From the NCBI GenBank assembly GCA_016721825.1, contig JADKHI010000002.1:372001-436000 (forward strand): a stretch of DNA of 64,000 nucleotides, given 5' to 3'. The notes beneath the pieces were generated by a model. That model had not been told where the DNA came from and searched no databases. It worked only from the letters and a program-made list of their open reading frames with translations. Below are positions 52,228 to 60,858 of this stretch, piece by piece. Numbering within the stretch: the first letter of the stretch is position 1; each line of letters begins with the position of its first letter. Origin of the DNA: Flavobacteriales bacterium (lineage in GTDB: Bacteria > Bacteroidota > Bacteroidia > Flavobacteriales_F > PHOS-HE28). Made by a program: the position numbers and the translations under genes.

Positions 52228-53374
52228 TCAGTGTTTCTCCTTCAACACCCCCACACTGTAGTCCTTCTCCCAATCGTAATAGGCACCGATCTTTGTCGCC
52301 GTTGTCCTTGATCCAGCTCTTCACATCCTTGTCGTCGGTACTGGCGTAGGCGAGGTAGGCGACGGCCTCGGTATGCCCGGCGTTCTTCACGGCGATCATC
52401 CAGTCGGCGTGGTACTCCCAGAGGAAGCCGTGGTTCTTGGCGCGGCCCTCCAGCAGGAGGCCGCAAAGCATATCCAGCTTTCGTCCGAAGGCGCTGGCAC
52501 TGGTGCCGCCCTCCACGGTGACCGTGGCGCTCATGCCCGGACTGCTCGAGCAGTTTCGCCAATTCGTTCGCCATGTCCATGCTCTTGCCCACGCTCCAGA
52601 CCACCTCCTGATCGCGGAAATCGTTGGCCACATGCATGGTGTCGGTGCTGTCGCGCACCATGCTGGCGTCCACGCGGATCTCGGTGCTGCCGTTGGCATT
52701 CTTCTTCACGTTCCCGTTCAGCAGGCGCTGCAACAAGGCCTGGTTCTCTTGGCCCGCGCACCTTCAGGCTCAGGATCAGGAAGCGGCACACCGTCATAGT
52801 GGCTGGTATGTTCCGGTCCTCCCGTGCCAGCAGGCGGGCCATGGCGTTCTGCGTGCCGGGGTGGTAGGGATCAAGGCGGCTCGAGCGTTCGAAGCACTTC
52901 ATGGCCGCAGCGGCACTGTCTGGCCCCATGCCGGTGAGGGTGATGCCCTTGTTGAAGTGCAGCATCGCCAGATTGGGCAGCACGCTGATGCCCTTGTCGT
53001 AGACCTTCAGCGAAGCTTCCGGACGGCCCATCTGGTCCATGCAGTTGCCGTAGGTGACGTAGACGATCGGTGCTTCGCGAGCGCCGTCATGCTTCTCGAT
53101 GATCTCCTGGCACAGCGCGGCACCAGCTTCGTGATCGCCCAGCGCGTTCAGCGTCATGGCCCCTTCTCCGCCATAGCCTCCAAGTTGTCCTGGTCGAGCT
53201 TCAGGGCCTTGTCGTACTTCTTGATCGCGTCCTTGCCTTGCCCTTGTCGTGCAGTTCCACGCCTTCCTGTACCAGTGCCTTGGCACCGACCGGATCCTGC
53301 GCACGGAAGAGGGCCGGGGTGAAAAGGGAAAACCCTGCGAGCAGGGTAGGGAAAAGGGCGCGTGCTGCAGGCAT
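52228..53374 (-). CDS. Exported TPR protein, several apparent frameshifts
   Basis: Reading across about five single-base shifts gives one protein: signal MPAARALFPTLLAGFSLFTP..., TPR units (ALVQEGVELHDKGKGKDAIKKY, KYDKALKLDQDNLEAMAEKG, PIVYVTYGNCMDQMGRPEASL), then a C-terminal domain with FRDQEVVWSVGKSMDMANELAKLL, VTVEGGTSASAFGRKLDMLC and FLWEYHADWMIAVKNAG, ending YSVGVLKEKH. The shifts lie near 53243, 53163, 52757, 52545 and 52290. Function of the C-terminal domain is unknown. The number of indels over 1.1 kb argues for assembly error here, but a decayed gene cannot be ruled out. Confidence 0.7.
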
Positions 53375-53592
53375 GGAAGTGTGTTCGGTCGCTCAAGATA
53401 GCGGACGAGGGTGTAACAGGAGGTGCGTGGGCACGAGTGGGTTGCTAGCGCGACTTTGAGCAGCCTTCGTTGGGCAAGGAAGTGCGTGAGCCAGGCAAGA
53501 TGCCTGTGGCACTCTGGATCGCGACGCTGCCTTCCCCAGCGCTCGGTGGATAACTGGCGGGGCAGGGCGGGGCGAAGGGGTTGGGTGCTCGC

Positions 53593-53600
53593 TATGTTCG
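53593..53600 (+). promoter_or_regulatory. -7 box for the DoxX-like gene
   Basis: TATGTTCG ends 4 nt before ATG 53605, a near-leaderless arrangement. Confidence 0.5.
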
Positions 53601-53604
53601 CCCC

Positions 53605-54003
53605 ATGCTGTTCAAGTCGGAAGAGATCAACGTGGACCTGGGGGTCCTGTTGCTGCGTGTGGGGGCGGGAGGCATGATGCTGTGGCAACACGGCTGGCCC
53701 AAGCTGGTGAACTTCACGGACAAGATGGACCACTTCGCCGACCCGATCGGGCTGGGCTCCACCATCTCGCTGAGCTTGGTCGTGCTCGCCGAGTTCGTCT
53801 GTGCCCTGTTGGTGGCTTTGGGTCTTTGGACGCGCTTCACCACCATTCCGTGGATCATTGCCATCGCCGTGGCGGCCTTCATCGCGCATGGTGGCGACCC
53901 CTTCGGCGAGAAGGAGATGGCCGTGCTGTACATGACCGCCTTCCTGACCATTTTCCTCACGGGTTCGGGTCGCTTCAGTCTTGACCGGTTGACCTTTCAG
54001 TAA
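53605..54003 (+). CDS. DoxX-family membrane protein
   Basis: A 132-residue protein with four membrane helices and the DoxX pattern: GVLLLRVGAGGMMLWQHGWPKL, LSLVVLAEFVCALLVALGLWTR and IIAIAVAAFIAHGGDPFGEKE. DoxX-like proteins are small quinone- or redox-related membrane proteins; a specific role is unclear. It has its own promoter and is followed 75 nt later by the epimerase gene. Confidence 0.9.
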   Translation: MLFKSEEINVDLGVLLLRVGAGGMMLWQHGWPKLVNFTDKMDHFADPIGLGSTISLSLVVLAEFVCALLVALGLWTRFTTIPWIIAIAVAAFIAHGGDPFGEKEMAVLYMTAFLTIFLTGSGRFSLDRLTFQ

Positions 54004-54025
54004 GCAGCAGGCAACCGTCCGCGTC

Positions 54026-54033
54026 TACCTTTC
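54026..54033 (+). promoter_or_regulatory. -7 box for the epimerase gene
   Basis: TACCTTTC lies 45 nt before ATG 54079. Confidence 0.4.
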
Positions 54034-54078
54034 GCAACGTCGCCCATGTGAACGGGTGAACGAACAATCTCTGACTAC

Positions 54079-55078
54079 ATGCCTGTATCCCTCGTTACCG
54101 GCGGCGCCGGCTTCATGGGCGCCCATTTGGTGAAGGAACTCCTGTCCATGGGCCACACCGTGGTGGCGCTGGACGACCTCAGCGGCGGCTTCCGCGATCA
54201 GGTGGACCCACGCGCCACCTTCGTGCAAGGCTCCATCAACGACTATGCCTTGCTGGATGCGCTCTTTGAAGCCCACAAGTTCGACAACGTCTACCACCTC
54301 GCGGCCTACGCGGCGGAAGGCTTGAGCCACTTCATCCGGGGCTTCAACTACCAGAACAACCTGATCGGCAGCATCAACCTGATCAACGCCAGCGTGCGGT
54401 ACAAGGTGAAGTGCTTCGTGTTCACCAGCAGCATCGCTGTCTATGGCGCCCTGCACCCGCCCATGCGCGAGGACATGCAGCCCGTGCCCGAGGACCCGTA
54501 TGGCGTGGCGAAGCTGGCCGTGGAGCTGGACCTGTACGCCGCGCGCCACATGTTCGGTCTCAACTACGTCGTGTTCCGTCCGCATAACGTGTATGGCGAA
54601 TACCAGAACATCGGCGATCGCTACCGGAACGTGGTGGGGATCTTCATGAACCAGCTGATGCAGGGACAGAGCCTGAGCGTCTTCGGCGATGGGCTGCAAC
54701 AGCGTGCCTTCAGCTACGTCGGCGACATCGCTCCGGTGATGGCGCGCTGCGTGGATGTGCCCGAGGCTTACGGACAGGTCTTCAACATCGGGGCCGACAC
54801 GCCCTACACGGTGGTGGAACTGGTCAAGCGCGGTGATGGAGGCCATGGGTGTGAAAGGCGAGCTGAAGCACGTGGAGGCCCGTAACGAAGTGGTGCACGC
54901 CTGGAGCGACCACAGCAAGTTGGAACGCATCTTCGGCAAGCAACCCAACACACCACTGGTCGAAGGCCTTACCCGCATGGCCGACTGGGCGAAGCGCACG
55001 GGTGCCCGCCAGAGCAAGACCTTCGGCCACATCGAGATCACGGAGAAGCTGCCGCCATTCTGGGCCGCGCAGTCATAG
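54079..55078 (+). CDS. NAD-dependent sugar epimerase/dehydratase, one apparent frameshift
   Basis: An extended SDR sugar-nucleotide enzyme, about 332 residues. It has VTGGAGFMGAHLVKELL (NAD site), the acidic-tipped DDLSGGF, VYHLAAYAAEGLSHF, SSIAVYG, the catalytic YGVAK motif in EDPYGVAKLAVE, and VFRPHNVYGEYQN. The C-terminus reads ELKHVEARNEVVHAWSD and then LERIFGKQPNTPLVEG. One extra C near 54829 (AAGCGCGG for AAGGCGG) breaks the frame. The substrate may be UDP-glucose or an UDP-aminosugar. A GT gene follows, suggesting another small glycan module. Confidence 0.88.
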
Positions 55079-55144
55079 CAGCGCAGGTCCTTCGAGGGAC
55101 ACGCACCGTGCGTTCCTCCGTCGTTTCGCATCTTCGCAGCCCCC

Positions 55145-56280
55145 ATGCCCCGTATCCTGTTCATCACCCAGCACCGTCCGGACCGCAGTCCAGGGCAGCG
55201 CTTCCGGTTTGAACAGTACCTAAGGCTACCTGGAGCAGCACGGCTACCGGTGTGAGCATTCGCCCATTGTGAGCGAAGGAGACGACAAGTTCCTCTACAA
55301 GCCCGGCAACTACTTCGAGAAGGCCCGTTTCGTTCGACGCAGCCATGCCATCCGCAGGCGGGATGTGGAACGGATGAACGACTTCGACATCATCTTCATT
55401 TTCCGTGAAGCCCTGATGACGCGCAACATCCGCTTCGAGAAGCTGTTCCGCCAGAGCCGGGCCAAGCTGGTGTTCGACTTCGACGACGCCATCTGGTTGC
55501 AGAACGTCAGCGAAGCCAACAAAGTGGTTCAGTTGGATCAAGGACGCGGGCAAGACCAGCAAGCTGATCGGTCTCAGCGACCTCATCTTCGCCGGAAACG
55601 CCTACCTGGCGGACTATGCCAAGCGCTTCAACCCGAACACGGTGATCGTACCCACCACCATCGACACAGAGGAGTACAAGCCTGTGGAGCGGAAAGGAGA
55701 GGGGCCAGTCACCATCGGCTGGAGCGGCAGTATCACCACCATCCAGCATTTCCGCTACGCCATCCCAGCGCTCAAGGTCATCAAGGCGAAGTACGGCGAC
55801 CGGGTGGCCATCCGCGTCGTGGGCGACGGCAGCTATCGCGAACCCGAGCTGGGCGTGGTTGGTATGCCTTGGCGGAAGGACACCGAACTGCAGGACCTGG
55901 GTGGCATGGACCTCGGCATCATGCCCCTACCGGACGACGAATGGGCGCGGGGTAAATGCGGCCTGAAGGGCCTTCAGTACATGGCCCTTGGCATACCCGC
56001 GATCATGAGCCCTGTGGGCGTGAACAGCGAGATCATCCGTGACGGGGTGAACGGTCACCTGGCCACCACCACGGAAGAATGGGTGGACCGCCTGAGCCGC
56101 CTGATCGACAACACCGAAGCACGACGCGCCATGGGTATTGAAGCCAGGCGCACCGTGGAAGAACATTACAGCGTGCATGCCTGGCGCAGCCGCTACCTGG
56201 AGCATTTCAACCGATTGATCGAACCCCATGGACCCAATGACCAACGACCTGAAGCGGACCGCGCTCACGCACGTGCATGA
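55145..56280 (+). CDS. Glycosyltransferase, two apparent frameshifts
   Basis: A GT-B-like glycosyltransferase read across two inserted bases (near 55229 and 55525). It starts MPRILFITQHRPDRSPGQRF, then CEHSPIVSEGDDKFLYKPG, FDIIFIFREALMTRNI, AKLVFDFDDAIWLQN, SDLIFAGNAYLADYAKRF, VPTTIDTEEYKP, TIGWSGSITTIQHF, and the donor part GKCGLKGLQYMALGIPAIMSP. The last 15 or so codons overlap the gcvT start by about 50 nt. It lies between the epimerase gene and gcvT, all plus strand and tightly spaced. Confidence 0.85.
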
Positions 56281-57360
56281 AGCGCTTGGCGCCAAGATGG
56301 TGCCCTTCGCCGGCTACCTGATGCCTGTGCAATACACCGGCGTGAACGATGAGCACCTGGCCGTGCGCAACGGTGTCGGCGTGTTCGACGTGAGCCACAT
56401 GGGGGAATTCCTGGTACGTGGTCCGGGTGCGCTCGATCTGATCCAGAAAGTGACCAGCAACGATGCGAGCAAATTGGCCGTGGGCAAAGTGCAGTACAGC
56501 TGTTTGCCCAACGCTACCGGCGGCATTGTGGACGACCTGCTCGTGTACCGCATGCAGCACGGTGATGACCACCACTACGTCCTCGTGGTGAACGCCAGCA
56601 ACATCCAGAAGGACTGGGATTGGATCAACTCCCTGAACACCTTCGACGCGCAGTTGGAGAACATCAGCGATCACATGAGCCTGCTGGCCGTGCAAGGCCC
56701 GAAGGCCACCGCCACCCTGCAACCCCTGTTCAGCGTGGACCTGGCGGCCATGGAATACTACACTGCCCAATATGCCGAAATGAAGGGTGTGGGCCTTGTG
56801 CTGATCAGCAGCACGGGCTACACCGGCGCCGGCGGCTATGAAGTGTACGTACCGAATCCCTTGGCGCAGAAAGCGTGGGACACGGTGTTCGAGAACGGCG
56901 CCCCCTACGGCATCAAGCCGACCGGCCTGGCCTGTCGAGACACACTGCGCTTGGAGATGGGATTCTGCCTGTACGGCAACGACATCGACGACACAACTTC
57001 GCCTTTGGAGGCCGGTCTGGGCTGGATCACCAAGTTCACGAAGGAGTTCACCAATAGCGCTGCGCTGAAGGCCCAGAAGGAGCAGGGCGTCACCCGAAAG
57101 CTCGTCGGTTTCGAAATGATCGACCGGGGCATTCCGCGCCACGGCTACCCCATTGTGGATGCGGCTAAGCAACAAGATCGGCGAGGTCACCAGCGGCACG
57201 CAAGGTCCTTCGGTGGGCAAGGCCATCGGCATGGGTTACGTGCCTGCGGCGCTGAGCGCTCCGGGTTCCGGAGATCCACATCGAGGTGCGCGGAAAGGGG
57301 TTGAAGGCCCAAGTGGTGAAGATCCCGTTCTATCTTCAGCCCACCGCGGCCAAGGCTTAG
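56228..57360 (+). CDS. gcvT: Glycine cleavage system T protein, two apparent frameshifts
   Basis: GcvT is the aminomethyltransferase of the glycine cleavage system: it moves the aminomethyl group from the H protein to tetrahydrofolate. Diagnostic stretches are ALGAKMVPFAGYLMPVQY, GVFDVSHMGEF, TSNDASKLAVGKVQYSCL, VVNASNIQKDWDW, ISSTGYTGAGGYEVYV and LACRDTLRLEMGFCLYGND. The C-terminal barrel (NKIGEVTSGTQGPSVGKAIGMGYV, EIHIEVRGKGLKAQVVKIPFY) is reached only after two one-base insertions near 57169 and 57263. An alternative start is ATG 56237. Normally it is far from sugar genes, so its position behind a glycosyltransferase is odd. Confidence 0.92.
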
Positions 57361-57370
57361 TGGATCAAGG

Positions 57371-58120
57371 ATGAAGGCTGTCAGCAACAACGCCGATTAC
57401 AAGTTCAGGGTGGAGACCTGTTTCCTCCCCGGGCAGTTCCCGCTCTACCAACAGGACATGGGCATCGTGGTGGTGATCGACATCCTGCGCGCCACCAGCG
57501 CCATGGTCACTGCTTTCGACCACGGCGTTGACCGTATCATTCCGGTGGCCACCATCGAGGAGGCGCGCCAGTACATCGGTCGCCCCGGCTACATCGCTGC
57601 TGCGGAGCGGAACGGAGAAGTAGTGGAGGGGTTCGCCTTCGGCAACTCGCCCCTGGCCTTCCGCGACGCGGACATCAAGGGCAAGACCATCGTGATGACC
57701 ACCACGAACGGCACCAAGGCCATCAACCTGGCCCGCAACGCCCGGAAGATGGTGATCGGCGCTTTCCTCAACATCACCGCCCTCACCGAATGGCTGGTGA
57801 AACAGGACGACAACATCCTGCTGTTGTGCAGCGGCTGGAAGGACAAGTTCAACCTGGAGGACAGCGTGTTCGCCGGCGCTGTGATGGACAAGCTGCTGGA
57901 GAGCGGCAAGTTCGGGGTGGAGGAGGACAGCAGCATCGCGGCCAAGTACCTGTACATGGCGGCCAAGGAGAACTACCTGAGCATCCTGAAGGCCGCGCCA
58001 CGACGGAAGCGCCTGGAGCAGCTGCGGCTGTTCGATGATGTGAAGTTCTGCCTGACACCCGACCAGAGCCGCGTGATCCCTGAGCTGAAGGATGGCGTGT
58101 TGGTGCGGATGGAGAACTGA
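57371..58120 (+). CDS. comB: 2-phosphosulfolactate phosphatase family protein (ComB)
   Basis: A 249-residue member of the ComB family, which dephosphorylates 2-phosphosulfolactate in coenzyme M-type pathways; in bacteria the true substrate is often uncertain. Motifs are VVVIDILRATSAMVTAF, AAAERNGEVVEGFAFGNSP, GKTIVMTTTNGTKAI, LLLCSGWKDKFNLEDSVFAGAV and RRKRLEQLRLFDDVKFCL. It starts 10 nt after the gcvT stop on the same strand. Confidence 0.88.
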   Translation: MKAVSNNADYKFRVETCFLPGQFPLYQQDMGIVVVIDILRATSAMVTAFDHGVDRIIPVATIEEARQYIGRPGYIAAAERNGEVVEGFAFGNSPLAFRDADIKGKTIVMTTTNGTKAINLARNARKMVIGAFLNITALTEWLVKQDDNILLLCSGWKDKFNLEDSVFAGAVMDKLLESGKFGVEEDSSIAAKYLYMAAKENYLSILKAAPRRKRLEQLRLFDDVKFCLTPDQSRVIPELKDGVLVRMEN

Positions 58121-58153
58121 GTTCGAGGATCACCGCAACGACGCTGCGAACGC

Positions 58154-58161
58154 TACGTTGG
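58154..58161 (+). promoter_or_regulatory. Putative -7 box for the nuclease/phospholipase-like gene
   Basis: TACGTTGG ends 5 nt before ATG 58167, matching TAnnTTTG at most positions. Confidence 0.4.
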
Positions 58162-58166
58162 CCCAC

Positions 58167-59213
58167 ATGGCAAGCTCCGATACCAAGGGAACCGATCGAG
58201 CATCGCGCCGTTCGTGGCGGTGGAAGTTCCTGTGCGTGATGCTGGTCTTGGCCGTGCTCTGGCCGGCGACAACGAGCGAGGATGCCGGAGCCTGGGGCTT
58301 CTACGGCCACAAGCGCATCAACCGGATGGCCTGCTACACGCTGCCGCCCGAGATGTTCGGCTTCTTCAAACGCCACATCGACTTCATCAGCGATCATGCG
58401 GTGGATCCGGACCGCCGTCGCTACGCTGATCCTGCGGAAGCCCCGCGCCACTACATCGATATCGACCATTACGCTCACGATGGTTTGGACCCGTTCACGG
58501 TCGTGCCGCGCTCATGGACCACGGCGGTCGAGAAATACACGGAGGACACGCTCCAGGCCTACGGCATTGTGCCCTGGCACCTGCAGATCATGCTGATGCG
58601 GCTCACCAAGGCCTTCCAGCGTGGAGACGTGGACCGGATCCTCTACTACGCCAGCGACCTGGGCCACTATGTCGGTGACGCGCACGTGCCCTTGCATACC
58701 ACGGAGAACTACAATGGACAGCTCACCAACCAGCACGGCATCCACGCTTTCTGGGAAAGCCGCATTCCGGAACTGTCCGGCGAGAACTACGACCACCTGA
58801 TGGGCCGCGCGAAATACCTCGATGATCCGTTGGATGCGGCTTGGACGGCGGTACGGGAAAGCAACGCTCGTGTCGATTCGGTCTTCTCCCTGGAGCGCAG
58901 GGTGAACGAGCAGTTCCCGGACGACCGCAAATTCGTCTTCGAAGACCGCGGTCGTGGGGCCATGCGCTTCTACAGCCGCGAATTCACCAAGGCTTACGAG
59001 GATGCCATGGGCGGCATGGTGGAACGCCGAATGAACGCGGCCATCATCAGCTTGGGCAGCTGGTGGTACACGGCCTGGGTGAACGCCGGTCAGCCGGACC
59101 TGGAGCACTTCGAGCAGCAGGAGGTGAGCGACAGCTTGAAGAACGTGCTCGCCGCGGAAGAAGAGCAGTTGAAGATGGCTGGGAAGGCCTTCGGGCGCGA
59201 GCATCCCGAGTGA
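58167..59213 (+). CDS. Zinc-dependent S1/P1-nuclease/phospholipase C-like protein
   Basis: A 348-residue exported protein of the zinc-dependent phospholipase C/S1-P1 nuclease superfamily. The signal (RRSWRWKFLCVMLVLAVLW) ends before AWGFYGHKRINRMACY, where the first Trp and the His of the mature protein are the typical trinuclear zinc ligands. Later ligands fit in RHYIDIDHYAHDG and YASDLGHYVGDAHVPLHTTENY, plus GIHAFWESRI. It could hydrolyse nucleic acid or phospholipid; the sequence does not decide. A TACGTTGG box gives a short leader before ATG 58167. Confidence 0.9.
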   Translation: MASSDTKGTDRASRRSWRWKFLCVMLVLAVLWPATTSEDAGAWGFYGHKRINRMACYTLPPEMFGFFKRHIDFISDHAVDPDRRRYADPAEAPRHYIDIDHYAHDGLDPFTVVPRSWTTAVEKYTEDTLQAYGIVPWHLQIMLMRLTKAFQRGDVDRILYYASDLGHYVGDAHVPLHTTENYNGQLTNQHGIHAFWESRIPELSGENYDHLMGRAKYLDDPLDAAWTAVRESNARVDSVFSLERRVNEQFPDDRKFVFEDRGRGAMRFYSREFTKAYEDAMGGMVERRMNAAIISLGSWWYTAWVNAGQPDLEHFEQQEVSDSLKNVLAAEEEQLKMAGKAFGREHPE

Positions 59214-59219
59214 CGCGCA

Positions 59220-59915
59220 CTAGCGCAAGCGGCTCATACCACCATCCACGCCGATCACCTGGCCAGTGATCCATCCTGCCTCCGGTCCCAGCAGGAAGGT
59301 GGCCAATGATGCGATGTCGTCCACAGGACCCACGCGCTTCAGCGGATGCCGATCAGCTGCTGCCTTCGCGCGTTCCGGGGACCCGAGCAGCTTTTCCGCC
59401 AAGGTGGTGTCGGTCAGGCTTGGGGCGATGCAGTTCACCCGGATGGAAGGTGCGAGTTCGGCCGCGAGCGCCCGTGTGAGGCCTTCCACCGCACCCTTGG
59501 CCGCGCTCACAGAACTATGAAAGGCCATGCCTTGGCCCACAGCCACGGTGCTGAAGAACAGCATGGATGAGCCCGGAACCCGTTTCAACCTGTCCGCGCA
59601 GGCTTGTGCAGTACGGAAAGCACCGACAACGTTCAGTTCCAACGCACCGCGAAGGTCCTCCGGCTTGATGCTTCGCATCGGTCGCAGATCGATGCTGCCA
59701 GGGCAATACGCCATGCCGGACAGTTCCTGTGGAAGCTGATCCAACGGCAAGCCTTCGCCGACCACATCGGTCGCCAGGAACAGCGCTCCTTCGGGCAGCT
59801 CTTTGGCGGTTCGCGACGCGACGATGACCGTTCGACCTTGGTCCAGCAGGCGTTGCGCGATGCCGCGACCGATGCCTTTGCTTCCGCCGATGATGAGGTA
59901 GGGTGCGCTTTCCAT
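59220..59915 (-). CDS. SDR-family oxidoreductase lacking the usual Tyr
   Basis: A 231-residue Rossmann-fold SDR: LIIGGSKGIGRGIAQRLL (cofactor loop), TDVVGEGLP, GMAYCPGSIDLRPM, ELNVVGAFRTAQACA, and MLFFSTVAVGQGMAFHSSVSAAKGAVEGL. At the place of the YxxxK catalytic Tyr the sequence is SVSAAK, with Val four residues before the Lys. It ends ITGQVIGVDGGMSRL. A subgroup with an HSSVxxAKG signature appears in other bacteria, so it may be a distinct enzyme type or a non-catalytic binder. ATG 59915 is favoured over an upstream in-frame ATG without the nucleotide-binding context. Confidence 0.85.
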   Translation of the reverse strand: MESAPYLIIGGSKGIGRGIAQRLLDQGRTVIVASRTAKELPEGALFLATDVVGEGLPLDQLPQELSGMAYCPGSIDLRPMRSIKPEDLRGALELNVVGAFRTAQACADRLKRVPGSSMLFFSTVAVGQGMAFHSSVSAAKGAVEGLTRALAAELAPSIRVNCIAPSLTDTTLAEKLLGSPERAKAAADRHPLKRVGPVDDIASLATFLLGPEAGWITGQVIGVDGGMSRLR

Positions 59916-60060
59916 GGCCTTCACAACAAGGGACCTGACCAGGAGGTTCGTTGTAGAGATCCGTCCACGCATGAAGAAAGCTCCCTTGGTTACCTAGGAC
60001 TTACCGCGATCGGGGATCAGCCTGACGGGGCAAGGCGCACCGATCATGTGACTTGGGCCT

Positions 60061-60068
60061 TAGCTTTC
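60061..60068 (+). promoter_or_regulatory. -7 box for the DUF937 gene
   Basis: TAGCTTTC lies 29 nt before ATG 60098. Confidence 0.45.
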
Positions 60069-60097
60069 TGTCCAAACCCGCAAATCACCTCAACTCC

Positions 60098-60538
60098 ATG
60101 CTCGACCAACTTCTCGAAACCCTCAAAGGCCAGGTAGGACCTGAACTCATTAGCAAGATCGGCCTCAACCAAGACCAAGCCAATGGCTCGATCAATGCAG
60201 CAGCATCCAGCGTGAAGGAAGTGATCGGCGGTGGCGATGGCTTCGGCATGGACGACGTATTGAACCTCTTCAGCAGCGCCACGAACAGTGCTGGAGCGAA
60301 CGGCATCCTCAGCAACATCGGCAACGTTCTTCAGGGCAAGCTCACCGGCGAAGTGGGCCTCAACGCTTCCCAGGCCGGCAGCGCATCGGACATGATCCTG
60401 CCTGCGATCACCAGCTTGCTCAGCGACAAGGTGGGCGGCAACGCTGGAAACCTCCAGAGCCTCATCGGCAGCTTCACCGGAAATGGAGGTGGCATGGCCG
60501 ATATGGCGAAAGGCATGCTCGGCAAGCTCTTCAGCTAG
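60098..60538 (+). CDS. DUF937-like small protein
   Basis: A 146-residue helical protein with Gly/Ala/Ser-rich repeats: GQVGPELISKIGLNQDQANG, SINAAASSVKEVIG, GNVLQGKLTGEVGLNASQAGS, ASDMILPAITSLLSDKVGG and a Gly/Met-rich end. This is the pattern of the DUF937 family. Function is unknown. It has its own promoter and is followed 50 nt later by dodecin. Confidence 0.85.
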   Translation: MLDQLLETLKGQVGPELISKIGLNQDQANGSINAAASSVKEVIGGGDGFGMDDVLNLFSSATNSAGANGILSNIGNVLQGKLTGEVGLNASQAGSASDMILPAITSLLSDKVGGNAGNLQSLIGSFTGNGGGMADMAKGMLGKLFS

Positions 60539-60588
60539 TCAGCGCTGCGGAATTCGCACCATACACTTCGTAGTCAACCTCCCATACC

Positions 60589-60792
60589 ATGCCCATCCTG
60601 AAAGTCATTGAGATCCTCGCCAGCGGCAAGAACAGCTGGGAAGAGGCCACCGCCAATGCGGTGAAAGAAGCCAGTAAGACCGTCCGTGGCATCCGTTCCG
60701 TTTACGTACAAGAGCAGAGCGCCGTGGTGGAGAAAGGCAAGATCACGGAGTACCGTGTGAATGTCAAGATCACCTTCGCCATCGAGAAGTGA
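60589..60792 (+). CDS. Dodecin (flavin-binding)
   Basis: A 67-residue dodecin-family protein: VIEILASGKNSWEEATANAV, VKEASKTVRGIRSVYVQEQ and KITEYRVNVKITFAIEK. Dodecins form dodecamers that store or buffer flavins or CoA-like compounds. It has the usual short length and no signal peptide. It sits between the DUF937 gene and the HerA-like gene. Confidence 0.95.
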   Translation: MPILKVIEILASGKNSWEEATANAVKEASKTVRGIRSVYVQEQSAVVEKGKITEYRVNVKITFAIEK

Positions 60793-60858
60793 TCGTGCAC
60801 TGAACTTGGTCGCGAGGGGTCCGATGTGGCCCCTCGCTTCGTTTACTTTGAGGCCATC

